A DNA stretch of 59,991 nt, from the NCBI RefSeq assembly GCF_011839805.1, contig NZ_VWPY01000026.1, forward strand, positions 1-59,991, read 5' to 3'. Source of the DNA: Kineococcus rubinsiae (GTDB lineage: Bacteria; Actinomycetota; Actinomycetes; Actinomycetales; Kineococcaceae). Under the pieces are notes generated by a model. That model searched no databases. It worked only from the letters and a program-made list of their open reading frames with translations, and was not told where the DNA came from. Shown here one piece after another: positions 40,075 to 49,791 of the stretch. Both the position numbers and the translations under genes were made by a program. How positions within the stretch are numbered: the stretch's first letter is position 1; every line of letters starts with the position of its first letter.

Positions 40075-42078
40075 TCAGACGCGGGTGCGGCGGCGGCGCG
40101 CCGCGGTGAGCACGAGCGAGCCGGACAGCACGAGCGCACCGCCGGCCGCGAGCAGCGGGGCGACGTCCACGCCGGTCGTGGGCAGCCGGCCGCCCGAGCC
40201 CACGGCCACGGGCGCCGGGGCGGGCGCGCTCGCCGACGCGGAGGGCGCGGGGGCGGGCACGACGGGCGCGGGCACGACGGGCGCCGACGGCGACGGCACG
40301 GGGCCCGGCGCCGGGACGGCCACGCTCGCGCGGGGCGTCTCGTCGGGCGCGAGGCCCTGGTTCTCCGGCAGGCCCAGGTAGGCCGTGAACGCCTCGAGGT
40401 CCGTGCGGCCGAGCTCGGCGCGGTCGGTGCCCTCGGCGAGCGTCGTGAAGTTGTCGCCGCCCGCGGCGAGGAAGCTGTTCACCGTCACGCGGTAGGTCGC
40501 GGCCGCATCGAGCTCCGCGCCGTCGAGGGTCGCGGAGACGACGTGCGCCCCCGCGGGGGCGGCCGGGTCGTAGGTGAACGCGAACCCCTTCGAGACGCCC
40601 AGCGCGAGGAACGGCCGTGAGGAACCCGCGGGCTGCCACTGCTGCTCGAGCACCTCCCGCACCTGCGCCCCGGTCAGCGACAGCGTCACCACGGAGTTCG
40701 CGAACGGCTGCACGGCAGCCGCCTCGGCGTAGGTGACGACCCCGTCGCCCTCGGACCCGGACGCCTTGAACAGCAGGTCGTCGCGGATCCCGCCGGGGTT
40801 CTCGAACGCGATCTGGGCGTCCGCGCCGGCGGTCTGCTGCAGCTGCGCGTCGGCGATGAGGTTCCCCAGCGGCGACGGCGTGCCGCGGTCGGTCTCCCCG
40901 CCCGCGAACGCGCGGGTGATGTCGGCCGTGATGCGGCCGACGGGCTGGGCGCCCACCGTGGCCGCGAACGCGACCGCGTCGGAGACGATGCCCGCGACGG
41001 TGGCGTTCGGGGTGAACCCCTCGACGGGCAGCACCTGGTGGGCCTGCGCGACGACGTCACCGGTGGCGTCGTCGACGTTGAGCACGAGGCGGTCGACGGC
41101 CGTGGAGTACGAGGCGGCCGAGACGACGGGGCGCGGGACGGCCTTGCCGGCCACGGGGAACTCGCAGTCGTAGAGCATGTGCGTGTGCCCGGAGACGATC
41201 GCGTCGATCTGCGGGGACGCCCCCTGCACGATCTGCCCGAACGCGCCCTCGGTGCCGACTCCTGCGCAGTCGGTGCCCGAGGAGCCCTCGTGGGCCAGCA
41301 GGACGACGACGTCCGCCTCGTCGTTGGCGGCGTCGCCGTCGGAGAGCTGGGTCGCGACGGCGTTCGCGGCCGCGACCGGGTCGGTGAACTGCAGGTCGGC
41401 GATGCCGTCCGGCGCCACGAGGCTCGGCGTCTGCTGCGTGACGACGCCCACCACGCCGACGCGCACCCCGCCGACGTCGGTGACGGCGTAGCCGGGCATC
41501 GCGGGCCGGCCCGTGCTGCGCACGAGGACGTTGGCGCCCAGGTAGGGGAAGTCCGCCAGCGGCGGCGCGCCCGCGGCCCCCGGCTGCCCCTCGACGCCGA
41601 CGCGCTGGACGAGGTCGGCGTAGCCGCGGTCGAACTCGTGGTTGCCGACGGCGGAGGCGACGACGCCCATGGCGTTCAGGGCCGCGAGCGTCGGGGCGTC
41701 CTGCTGGATGAACGACGTGAACGTCGAGGCGCCGATGTTGTCGCCCGCCGACAGGACGAGGGTGTTCGGCTGCTGCGCCCGCATCGCGTCCAGCGCCCCG
41801 GCCAGCTGGGCGGTCCCGCCGATCGGCTGACCGTCGTCGGTCTCCTCGGGCGCCTCGAGCCGGCCGTGCAGGTCGTTGAAGGCCCCGATCTGGATCTGCG
41901 TCTGGCCCGCGGCCGGCGCCGGCAGCACCGGTGCGACCACGCCGGCCGCGGGCGGGGCGGCGGTCGCCGCCGAGGCCGGCGCGGCACCGAGGCCCGCGAG
42001 CGCCGCGGCGGCCAGGGTCGCGGCGGCCAGCGATCCGGCGGCGCGCGTGCGGACAGGAGGGGGGGTGCGGAGGGTCAC
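40075..42078 (-). CDS. Cell-wall anchored 5'-nucleotidase/metallophosphoesterase with LPxTG signal
   Basis: 667 residues. Signal peptide about 1-38. The calcineurin-like domain has metal motifs 'GAFNDLHGRLE', 'LVLSAGDNIGAS', 'AVGNHEFDRG' and 'AIVSGHTHMLYDC'. The 5'-nucleotidase C-terminal domain has 'SPLGNLIADAQLQQTAGADAQIAFENPGGIR' and 'VTVNSFLAAGGDNFTTL'. A Pro/Ala/Ser linker (about 585-625) leads to the sorting signal LPTTG at 632-636, a hydrophobic helix and RRRR, so a sortase should attach it to peptidoglycan. The family hydrolyses nucleotides and cyclic nucleotides outside the cell for phosphate and nucleoside salvage. GTG 42078 has no convincing ribosome binding site. No sortase gene is in the window. 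Confidence 0.93.
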   Translation of the reverse strand: MTLRTPPPVRTRAAGSLAAATLAAAALAGLGAAPASAATAAPPAAGVVAPVLPAPAAGQTQIQIGAFNDLHGRLEAPEETDDGQPIGGTAQLAGALDAMRAQQPNTLVLSAGDNIGASTFTSFIQQDAPTLAALNAMGVVASAVGNHEFDRGYADLVQRVGVEGQPGAAGAPPLADFPYLGANVLVRSTGRPAMPGYAVTDVGGVRVGVVGVVTQQTPSLVAPDGIADLQFTDPVAAANAVATQLSDGDAANDEADVVVLLAHEGSSGTDCAGVGTEGAFGQIVQGASPQIDAIVSGHTHMLYDCEFPVAGKAVPRPVVSAASYSTAVDRLVLNVDDATGDVVAQAHQVLPVEGFTPNATVAGIVSDAVAFAATVGAQPVGRITADITRAFAGGETDRGTPSPLGNLIADAQLQQTAGADAQIAFENPGGIRDDLLFKASGSEGDGVVTYAEAAAVQPFANSVVTLSLTGAQVREVLEQQWQPAGSSRPFLALGVSKGFAFTYDPAAPAGAHVVSATLDGAELDAAATYRVTVNSFLAAGGDNFTTLAEGTDRAELGRTDLEAFTAYLGLPENQGLAPDETPRASVAVPAPGPVPSPSAPVVPAPVVPAPAPSASASAPAPAPVAVGSGGRLPTTGVDVAPLLAAGGALVLSGSLVLTAARRRRTRV

Positions 42079-42140
42079 GCGGGCGGAGTCTGCCAGTCAC
42101 TACCCGTCGCGGGGAATGCGCTGGACGTGAACTCCGTGTT

Positions 42141-43037
42141 TCATGAACGCAGCGTGGCGCTCCGTCGACGCTGAGCGATCTGCACGCCGCGGTGGGCGAC
42201 CCCCACGAGCCCGAGGCCGGCGGCCTCGTCGAGCGGGACCCAGCACCCGAGGTCGGTGCTGCCCCCCACGTCGAGGACCTCGGGGACGCGGACCTCGCGC
42301 GCCGTGGCCGTCACGAGGACGCGCAGGGCGTGGAAGTCCTCCAGGACCCCGCGCGGCGAGCGGCCCGTGAAGTGCTCCGACCCGACGTCGACGAGGGCGT
42401 CGACGTCGACGTCCATGCCCGTCTCCTCGTGCACCTCCCGCACGGCCGCGGCCACGGGGTGCTCGCCGTGGTCGACGCCGCCGCCGGGCAGCGTCCAGCG
42501 GCCGGGGCTCGGGGTCACGGTGGACAGCCGGGTCAGGAGGATCTCGTCGCGCGCGCTCACGACGACGGCGTAGGCGGCCAGCCGCTGGCGCAGCACCGGG
42601 CGCTCGACGCCGTCGCCCGCGGGTGCCAGGCGGGCGAACTCCGCCTCCCCGACCTCCACGAGCTCGTCGGCGACCAGCGGGCGCTCACCGGCGGCCGCGA
42701 CCCAGCGGGCGGGCCGGGCGGCGTCGCGCACCGAGTGGTCGGTGACCTCGGCGCCGAGCACCACGTGCACGGTGTGGACGTCCACGTCGGCGCCCGCGTG
42801 CACCACCCGGCGCACCGCGTCGCGGATCTCCAGCGGGGCTCCCGTGCGGGCGGGCGGCGCGGCCAGCGCGGTCAGCGCGCGCTGCGCCCCCGCGGCCGGC
42901 GACTCGCCGTGGCGCAGCACGGCCCACGGCAGCACCCCGTCGGCGCCGACCAGCAGCTCGTCGCGCGAGCGCAGCGCGACGTGGACGGCGACGCGCTGCA
43001 GCGCAGCGGGTCCGGACGTCGTCCCGGGTGCGGTCAC
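42141..43037 (-). CDS. NUDIX hydrolase with a second, degenerate NUDIX-like N-terminal half
   Basis: 298 residues, about twice a single NUDIX domain. The C-terminal half holds a complete NUDIX box, GGGVDHGEHPVAAAVREV followed by HEETGM (G-x5-E-x7-REV-x-EE-x-G). The N-terminal half (about 14-135) has a matching strand pattern and 'WAVLRHGESPAAGAQRALTALAAPP', which looks like a decayed NUDIX box without the catalytic glutamates. The active half probably hydrolyses a nucleoside diphosphate derivative; substrate unknown. GTG 43037 lies 7 nt before the DUF3817 stop. It is last in a SURF1-DUF3817-NUDIX run on the minus strand. Confidence 0.83.
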   Translation of the reverse strand: MTAPGTTSGPAALQRVAVHVALRSRDELLVGADGVLPWAVLRHGESPAAGAQRALTALAAPPARTGAPLEIRDAVRRVVHAGADVDVHTVHVVLGAEVTDHSVRDAARPARWVAAAGERPLVADELVEVGEAEFARLAPAGDGVERPVLRQRLAAYAVVVSARDEILLTRLSTVTPSPGRWTLPGGGVDHGEHPVAAAVREVHEETGMDVDVDALVDVGSEHFTGRSPRGVLEDFHALRVLVTATAREVRVPEVLDVGGSTDLGCWVPLDEAAGLGLVGVAHRGVQIAQRRRSATLRS

Positions 43038-43044
43038 CGGCGCG

Positions 43045-43410
43045 TCACCGGGCCAGCTGCTTCTTGACCGCGGCCTGGTTCTTGCGCTCGGCGTAGAACG
43101 ACAGGAACGGGATCGTGCCCGCGAGCGCCGTCAGGAGCATCCGCGTCCAGGGCCAGCGCACGCGCGTGCCGAGGTCGAACGTCGTGATGAGCAGCAGGAT
43201 GTAGAACGTGCCGTGGATCGGGCCCAGCACGCGGCTGATCGCCTCGGCGTGCGGCAGGCCCTCCAGGCCCGGGACGTAGCGCAGCAGCGCGTAGGTCAGG
43301 ACGATCAGCCCCACCCCGGTCAGCCAGGCCATGACGCGGTAGCGCACCAGGGCCGAGGCGATCTTGGGGTGGCTGCGCAGGCCCGCGTCGGTCGCGGGTC
43401 CGGTCGTCAT
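43045..43410 (-). CDS. DUF3817-domain integral membrane protein
   Basis: 121 residues. 'SALVRYRVMAWLTGVGLIVLTYALLRYVPGLEG', 'LGPIHGTFYILLLITTFDLGTRVRWPWTRMLLTALAGTIPFLSFYAERK' are diagnostic of DUF3817: three helices with a conserved 'G-x-x-HG-x-x-Y' in the second. The basic C terminus faces the cytoplasm. Function unknown; the family often adjoins SURF1 or cytochrome oxidase assembly genes in actinobacteria, as here. ATG 43410 overlaps the SURF1 stop by 4 nt (ATGA). Confidence 0.88.
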   Translation of the reverse strand: MTTGPATDAGLRSHPKIASALVRYRVMAWLTGVGLIVLTYALLRYVPGLEGLPHAEAISRVLGPIHGTFYILLLITTFDLGTRVRWPWTRMLLTALAGTIPFLSFYAERKNQAAVKKQLAR

Positions 43411-44285
43411 CGGGCGCTGCTCATGTCGTCTCGTCCTCCAGGACCGGTGGTGCGGATCGGGTCGGGGGTCGCCCCCGCGGCGGGCACTCCCTCGTCGGGC
43501 GTCGCCTCGTCGGGGAGCGGCTCGCCGCCGGGGACGTCCCCGGCGCGCTCGGCCGCGAGCTCGCGGTCGTCGCGCAGGGCGCGGCGCCAGACGACGACGG
43601 TGAAGGCCGCGAACACCCACCACTGCGCCGCGTAGGCGAGGTTGCGCCAGTCCAGGCGGCGGCTGGCCTGCCCGGGGTCGGTCGGCGGGACGGCGAGCAG
43701 CCCGGCGGCGGGCGCGCTGTCGGTGACGTAGGCGTTCGCGAGGCGGTAGTCGACGACGTTGACCAGCAGGGCGGCGCTGACGACGCTGACCTCGCCCGCG
43801 GGCAGGGCCTTCGTCGTCTCGGCGATGTCGCTGCCCTCGGGGGCCTGCACGACCCCGTCGACGACGACCGGCCCGGTGGGCAGGGGCGGGGCGGGGGTGC
43901 CCTGCGGGACCCAGCCGCGCACGACCGGGACGCCCGAGCCGTCGGGCGTGCGCACGATGCCGAGGGCCCAGGAGCCGGGGCGGCCGTCGAGGCGGCGCGA
44001 GGCCACCAGGAGGTCGGCCTGCGGGTCGAAGGTCCCGCCGACGGTGACGTGCCGGCCGACCTCGTCGGCCGTCAGCGCGGCCTGCGGGGTGCCGGACGCC
44101 GCGGCGCCGGAGACGACCTGCCCGACGGGCACGGCGGCCTCCCGCGCGGGGGGCTCGGTGACGATGACGTGCCCGCGCTGCCACTGCCAGATGCCCAGCG
44201 CGACGAGGACGCAGACCACGAGGACCGTGACGAGCGTCAGGGTGACGGAGCGGGCCGTCACCCTCGCACCGGCGGTCGGGGTCAC
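43407..44285 (-). CDS. SURF1-family cytochrome oxidase biogenesis protein
   Basis: 292 residues. The N-terminal helix (about 14-33, 'LTLVTVLVVCVLVALGIWQWQRGH', where the GxWQWxR end is the SURF1 mark) is followed by an external domain with 'RHVTVGGTFDPQADLLVASRRLDGRPGSWALGIVRTPDGSGVPVVRGWVPQG' and a second helix at about 225-245 ('WRNLAYAAQWWVFAAFTVVVWRR', family motif). It helps assemble the heme of aa3-type oxidase. The C-terminal 45 residues are acidic and Pro-rich, longer than usual. GTG 44285 gives a short cytoplasmic start. The SURF1-DUF3817 overlap suggests a functional unit. Confidence 0.9.
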   Translation of the reverse strand: MTPTAGARVTARSVTLTLVTVLVVCVLVALGIWQWQRGHVIVTEPPAREAAVPVGQVVSGAAASGTPQAALTADEVGRHVTVGGTFDPQADLLVASRRLDGRPGSWALGIVRTPDGSGVPVVRGWVPQGTPAPPLPTGPVVVDGVVQAPEGSDIAETTKALPAGEVSVVSAALLVNVVDYRLANAYVTDSAPAAGLLAVPPTDPGQASRRLDWRNLAYAAQWWVFAAFTVVVWRRALRDDRELAAERAGDVPGGEPLPDEATPDEGVPAAGATPDPIRTTGPGGRDDMSSAR

Positions 44286-44338
44286 GGACCCCAGGCTACG
44301 TGGCCGTGGCGCGGCGACCCGGAGCCGGGTCGCCGGCC

Positions 44339-44533
44339 TCAGACGTCGCGGAGCGCGGGAGCCGCGCGGCGGGCGCTCCGGGGCGCGGCGGCCGCGGCCT
44401 GCCGGGGACGGCGGTGGGCGCGGACCGGGCGGTCGGGGTGGACACCGGCCCCGTCCCACCGGGTGTCCGCACCGAGGCGCGGGGCCAGCACCGCGATCAG
44501 CACGAGGACCGCGAGGACGACCAGGGCGCTCAC
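44339..44533 (-). CDS. Small putative membrane protein
   Basis: 64 residues. An N-terminal helix (2-19, SALVVLAVLVLIAVLAPR) is followed by 'LGADTRWDGAGVHPDRPVRAHRRPRQ', a positively charged Arg/Pro-rich tail. Small actinobacterial proteins of the form helix-'xxGADSR'-tail are common, which supports it being real, but there is no clear ribosome binding site before GTG 44533. It is divergent from the MocR-type gene. Function unknown. Confidence 0.5.
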   Translation of the reverse strand: MSALVVLAVLVLIAVLAPRLGADTRWDGAGVHPDRPVRAHRRPRQAAAAAPRSARRAAPALRDV

Positions 44534-44540
44534 CGCTGAC

Positions 44541-44589
44541 CGCTATCGTGGTGGCGGGTGATAGCGCTATTGTCTCTGTTCATGGACAA
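44541..44589. promoter_or_regulatory. Operator-like repeats over the MocR-gene start
   Basis: CGCTATC (44541-44547) and GATAGCG (44560-44566) are perfect inverted arms. ATAGCGCTAT (44561-44570) is itself a palindrome. TTGTC (44570-44574) and GACAA (44585-44589) form another inverted pair that straddles the ATG at 44582. This density of symmetric sites suits autoregulation by the dimeric MocR protein. Confidence 0.55.
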
Positions 44590-45964
44590 CAGTAGCAGTG
44601 TCGACCGCGTCGTCGCCACCCTGCGGGCCCGCGCGACGACGCTGCCGGCCGGCGCCAAGCTGCCCAGCAGCCGGGCCCTCGTGACCGAGCTGGGCGTCGG
44701 TCCCGTGACCGTGCAGCGCGCCATCGACCAGCTCGTCGCCGACGGCACCGTGTCCACCCGCCCGGGGGCCGGGACCTTCGTGGCCCGCCCCGCCGCGACC
44801 GGCGCCGCGGACACCGACTGGCAGCGGGTGGCGCTCGGCGCCTCCCCCGTGCAGGCGGCCGGCATCGTCGCGGCGCTGTCGGAGCCCCCCGAGGACGTGC
44901 ACGACATGGCCCGCGGCTACCTCGACGCCTCCCTGCAGCCCACCTCGCGGCTGGCCGCGGCCACGGCCCGCGCCGCGCGCCGCCCGCAGGCGTGGTCCGT
45001 CCCGCCGCACCAGGGCCTCGGCGAGCTGCGCTCGTGGTTCGCGCGCCAGCTGGGCGCCGACCGCGAGGACGTCCTCGTCACCCCCGGCGGGCAGGGGGCG
45101 CTGTCGACCGTGCTGCGGGCGCTGGTGCCCGCGGGCAGCCCCGTCCTGGTCGCGGTGCCCGGCTACCCCGGCGTCATCTCGCTGCTGCGCAGCGCCGGGC
45201 TCGTCCCCGTGCCCGTGCCGACCGACGCGGACGGCGTGCGCCCGGAGCTGCTCGAGCGCGCGTTCGCGACGACGGGGGCGCGGGTGCTGTACCTGCAGCC
45301 CACCTACGCCAACCCCGACGGGCACGTGCTCGCGGCCGAGCGGCGGCGGCCCGTGCTCGACATCGCCGCCGCCGCGGGGGCCTTCGTCGTGGAGGACGAC
45401 TTCGCCCGCTGGCTGGGCCACGGCCCGACCCCGCCCCCGTCGCTGCTGCGCGACGACGCCGACGGCCGCGTCATCACGATCAACTCGCTCACCAAGAGCG
45501 CGGCGCCCAGCCTGCGCATCGGCTGCGTCGTCGCGCGCGGGCCCGTGATGCAGCGCATCGCGGCGCTGCGCATCGTCGACGACCTGTTCGTCTCCCGGCC
45601 CCTGCAGGAGGCCGCCGTGGAGCTGGTCACGGGCGCCGGCTGGGGTCCCCACCTGCGCACGCTGGCCGCGACCCTCGCCGACCGCGTCGACACGCTGACG
45701 GCGGCCCTGGCCCGGGACCTGCCCGAGTGCACCTACCGCCGCCCGCGCGGCGGGTTCTCCCTGTGGCTGCGGCTGCCGCGCGGCACCGACGACGCCGACC
45801 TGGCCCGGCGGGCGCTCGCCGAGGGCGTCGCCGTCGGGCCGGGCCGGCACTACGTGGTCGCCGAGGAGGACGCGGCCCACCTGCGGCTGTGCGTCGCGGG
45901 GCTCGACGCGGCGCACGTGCCGGACGCCGTCAAGCGCCTGGCCCGCGCGTTCCACGCCGCCTGA
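44582..45964 (+). CDS. MocR-type GntR/aminotransferase transcriptional regulator
   Basis: 460 residues. A winged HTH (about 5-70; 'LPAGAKLPSSRALVTELGVGPVTVQRAIDQLVADGTVSTRPGAGTFV') is fused to a fold-type I aminotransferase domain (about 115-455). PLP residues are visible: Lys305 in 'SLTKSAAPSLRIG', Asn/Asp in 'QPTYANPDG' and 'VEDDFARW', and the substrate Arg near 'LRLCVAG'. MocR proteins regulate genes using PLP or aminated ligands. ATG 44582 lacks a ribosome binding site, so the mRNA may be leaderless; the nearest alternative start (ATA/GTG upstream) would lie in the operator. It converges with the oxidoreductase. Target probably its own promoter or the divergent small gene. Confidence 0.92.
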   Translation: MDNSSSVDRVVATLRARATTLPAGAKLPSSRALVTELGVGPVTVQRAIDQLVADGTVSTRPGAGTFVARPAATGAADTDWQRVALGASPVQAAGIVAALSEPPEDVHDMARGYLDASLQPTSRLAAATARAARRPQAWSVPPHQGLGELRSWFARQLGADREDVLVTPGGQGALSTVLRALVPAGSPVLVAVPGYPGVISLLRSAGLVPVPVPTDADGVRPELLERAFATTGARVLYLQPTYANPDGHVLAAERRRPVLDIAAAAGAFVVEDDFARWLGHGPTPPPSLLRDDADGRVITINSLTKSAAPSLRIGCVVARGPVMQRIAALRIVDDLFVSRPLQEAAVELVTGAGWGPHLRTLAATLADRVDTLTAALARDLPECTYRRPRGGFSLWLRLPRGTDDADLARRALAEGVAVGPGRHYVVAEEDAAHLRLCVAGLDAAHVPDAVKRLARAFHAA

Positions 45965-45992
45965 GCCGCGCCTCCTCCTGAGCGGACCCGCC

Positions 45993-46946
45993 TCAGGGGA
46001 CGAGCACGACCTTGCCGCCCGCGTGGCCCTCGGCGAGGAAGGTCAGCGCGGCGGCCGCCTCGGTGAGCGGGAAGGTGCGCGCCACGACGACCCGCAGCTC
46101 CCCCGCGCCCAGCGCGGCGGCCAGGGCGGGGCGGGCGGCGTCGCGGACGGCGGTGCCCGGGTCGGCACCGGGGCCGCTGCCCAGCAGCGCGATGCCGGCC
46201 TCGGCGGCGCGGCCGAAGGCGGCGATCGTCGCGATGCGGGTGCGGTCGGCGACCAGCTCGAGCGAGACGTCGACGGCCTCGTCGGTGCCGACGGTGTCCA
46301 GCGCGACGTCGACGCCCTGCGGCGCCGCGGCGCGCACGCGGTCGGCGAGCCCGTCGCCGTAGGCGACCGGGACGATGCCGAACCCCCGCAGCGCCTCGTG
46401 GCGGTGAGGGGCCGCGGTGCCGACGACGGTGGCGCCCGCGCGCAGCGCGAGCTGGGCGGCGGCGAGCCCGACCGACCCGGCCACGCCGTGCACGAGCACG
46501 GTGTCCCCCGCGGCGACGGAGGTCGCGGCGAGCAGGTGGGCCGCGGTGCCGCCGACGAGCAGGACGCCCGCGGCCTCCTCCCACGAGGCCGACGCGGGCT
46601 TGGGGGTGAGCGCCGTGAGGGGGACGGTGACCGCCGAGGCGTAGGCGCCGCGGACGCCCGAGGCGATGACCTCGTCGCCCACGGCGACCGGCCCGCCCTC
46701 GTCACCGACGGCCGTGACGACGCCGGCGAGCTCCAGGCCGACGGGCCGCGGCAGCGTCGAGGGGTCGGCGCCCATCGCGCCGCTGAACAGCTTGTAGTCG
46801 ATCGGGTTGGTGCCGATCGCGCGGACCTCGACGGTGACCTCGCCCGGGCCGGGCGCAGGGACGTCCCGGGTCACGACGGCGAGGACCTCGGGCCCTCCGA
46901 AGGCGGTGGCGACGACGGCGGTGGCGGTGGTGCTCGGTGCGCTCAT
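45993..46946 (-). CDS. NADP-dependent quinone oxidoreductase (MDR zinc-free)
   Basis: 317 residues, medium-chain dehydrogenase fold. N-terminal GroES domain: 'PGPGEVTVEVRAIGTNPIDYKLFSGAMG' (the NPIDYK segment is typical of zinc-free quinone reductases) and 'PVGLELAGVVTAVG'. Rossmann part: 'AGDTVLVHGVAGSVGLAAAQLALRAGATVVGTA' with the AxxGxVG loop. 'HAGGKVVLVP' ends it. No catalytic zinc Cys cluster is seen. It reduces quinones or enones with NADPH. ATG 46946. It is divergent from an ArsR regulator, 87 bases away, and may be a target. Confidence 0.92.
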   Translation of the reverse strand: MSAPSTTATAVVATAFGGPEVLAVVTRDVPAPGPGEVTVEVRAIGTNPIDYKLFSGAMGADPSTLPRPVGLELAGVVTAVGDEGGPVAVGDEVIASGVRGAYASAVTVPLTALTPKPASASWEEAAGVLLVGGTAAHLLAATSVAAGDTVLVHGVAGSVGLAAAQLALRAGATVVGTAAPHRHEALRGFGIVPVAYGDGLADRVRAAAPQGVDVALDTVGTDEAVDVSLELVADRTRIATIAAFGRAAEAGIALLGSGPGADPGTAVRDAARPALAAALGAGELRVVVARTFPLTEAAAALTFLAEGHAGGKVVLVP

Positions 46947-46997
46947 GGCCGGACCAGCATCTTTGCAGGTTCAAACATTCCCGCGGGCGCCGAGGCC

Positions 46998-47040
46998 TTG
47001 TCCCGACGAGCCCGCAGGGCTACGTTCAACCGCATGGTTG
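46998..47040 (+). promoter_or_regulatory. Leaderless promoter and palindrome at the ArsR start
   Basis: TTGTCC (46998-47003), 17-nt spacer, TACGTT (47021-47026); the ATG at 47034 is 7 nt further, so the mRNA should start at or beside the start codon. CAACCGCATGGTTG (47027-47040) is an inverted repeat over the start codon and a likely ArsR operator. Confidence 0.55.
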
Positions 47041-47426
47041 TACATGGGGTCGACCGGTCCGAGGGGCCGCAGGCCGTGGACCGCGTCTTCGCCGCCCTGG
47101 CCGACGCCACCCGGCGTGACATCGTGCGCCGCCTCCTGACGCAGCAGGAGGCCTCGGTCTCCGTGCTCGCGGAGCGCTACGCCATGAGCTTCGCCGCCGT
47201 CGCCAAGCACGTCGCCGTGCTCGAGCGGGCCCGCCTCGTCACCAAGACCCGCCGCGGCCGCGAGCAGGTGGTGCGCGCCGAGCTGGGCACCCTGCGCTCC
47301 GCCGCGGACCTGCTCGCGGAGTTCGAGGCGTTGTGGCGCAGCCGGATCGACCGCATGGAGGGCCTCCTCGCCGAGGAGGCCCGCACCGCACCCGCAGCAC
47401 CACCGACCCGGAGGGACGCGCCGTGA
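47034..47426 (+). CDS. ArsR-family winged-helix repressor
   Basis: 130 residues. wHTH about 13-95: 'VDRVFAALADATRRDIVRRLLTQQEASVSVLAERYAMSFAAVAKHVAVLERARLVTKTRRGREQVV'. 'ALADATRRDIVRRL' and 'MSxxAVAKHVAVLExARLV' are the ArsR subgroup linked to SRPBCC proteins. No Cys metal site. ATG 47034 has no ribosome binding site and a leaderless promoter fits. Its stop overlaps the next gene by 4 nt. The pair ArsR-SRPBCC is common in actinobacteria and proteobacteria; the ligand is unknown. Confidence 0.92.
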   Translation: MVVHGVDRSEGPQAVDRVFAALADATRRDIVRRLLTQQEASVSVLAERYAMSFAAVAKHVAVLERARLVTKTRRGREQVVRAELGTLRSAADLLAEFEALWRSRIDRMEGLLAEEARTAPAAPPTRRDAP

Positions 47427-47911
47427 CCGTTCTCAGCACCACCCCCGACCCCGAATCCCTGACGTTCACGATCGTCGCGGAGTTCGCCGCGCCACCGGCG
47501 GCCGTCTGGCGGCTGTGGGCCGACCCGCGCCGGCTCGAGCGGTGGTGGGGGCCGCCGACGTGGCCCGCCACCTTCGCCGAGCACGACCTCGCCGTCGGCG
47601 GGCGGTCGCACTACTGGATGACCGGGCCCGAGGGGCGCGAGGCGCACGGGTGGTGGCACGTCACGGCCGTCGACGAACCGCGCTCGCTGGAGTTCGAGGA
47701 CGGCTTCGCCCACCCCGACGGCACCCGCGACGACGCGATGCCCGTGACCCGGACGCGCGTCGACCTCGAGGCCACGGACGAGGGCTGCCGGATGACCGGC
47801 GTCTCCCGCTTCGCGAACGCGGAGCAGATGCAGCAGCTCGTCGAGATGGGCATGGCCGAGGGCATGCGCCTCGCCATGGACCAGATGGACGACCTGCTCG
47901 TCGCCGTCTGA
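47423..47911 (+). CDS. SRPBCC/AHSA1-like START-fold protein
   Basis: 162 residues. 'TFTIVAEFAAPPAAVWRLWADPRRLERWWGPPTWPATFAEHDLAVGGRSHYWM' is the diagnostic start of the AHSA1-like SRPBCC family, and the final helix 'ANAEQMQQLVEMGMAEGMRLAMDQMDDLLV' closes the cavity. These small proteins bind a hydrophobic ligand; enzymatic role unknown. GTG 47423 overlaps the ArsR stop (GTGA), so translation is coupled. Confidence 0.9.
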   Translation: MTVLSTTPDPESLTFTIVAEFAAPPAAVWRLWADPRRLERWWGPPTWPATFAEHDLAVGGRSHYWMTGPEGREAHGWWHVTAVDEPRSLEFEDGFAHPDGTRDDAMPVTRTRVDLEATDEGCRMTGVSRFANAEQMQQLVEMGMAEGMRLAMDQMDDLLVAV

Positions 47912-47954
47912 CCGCCTGCCGCCGGAACGCCTGACGCCTGAGCGCCTGCGGCGC

Positions 47955-49649
<1,695 letters not shown>

Positions 49650-49695
49650 GGGCCCCAGGTTATCCGCCCGGCACCGGCCCCCCGTCCCACCCGCT

Positions 49696-49738
49696 CCCTC
49701 CGTGATCATGCAGGTACTACCTGCATGATCGCGGAGGG
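49696..49738. repeat. 43-nt palindrome, copy 2
   Basis: CCCTCCGTGATCATGCAGG (49696-49714), loop TACTA, CCTGCATGATCGCGGAGGG (49720-49738): a 19-bp stem with one G-T-type mismatch. It has the same stem and loop lengths as the copy at 4940-4982 and shares the core CCGTGATCrTGCAGG. It lies between the divergent guaA and ABC exporter genes, so it is not a terminator there. Confidence 0.85.
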
Positions 49739-49791
49739 GACGGGGCGGCGCGAAACCGCGTGGAGGCGGCGGCGGAACACGGTTACCGTCG

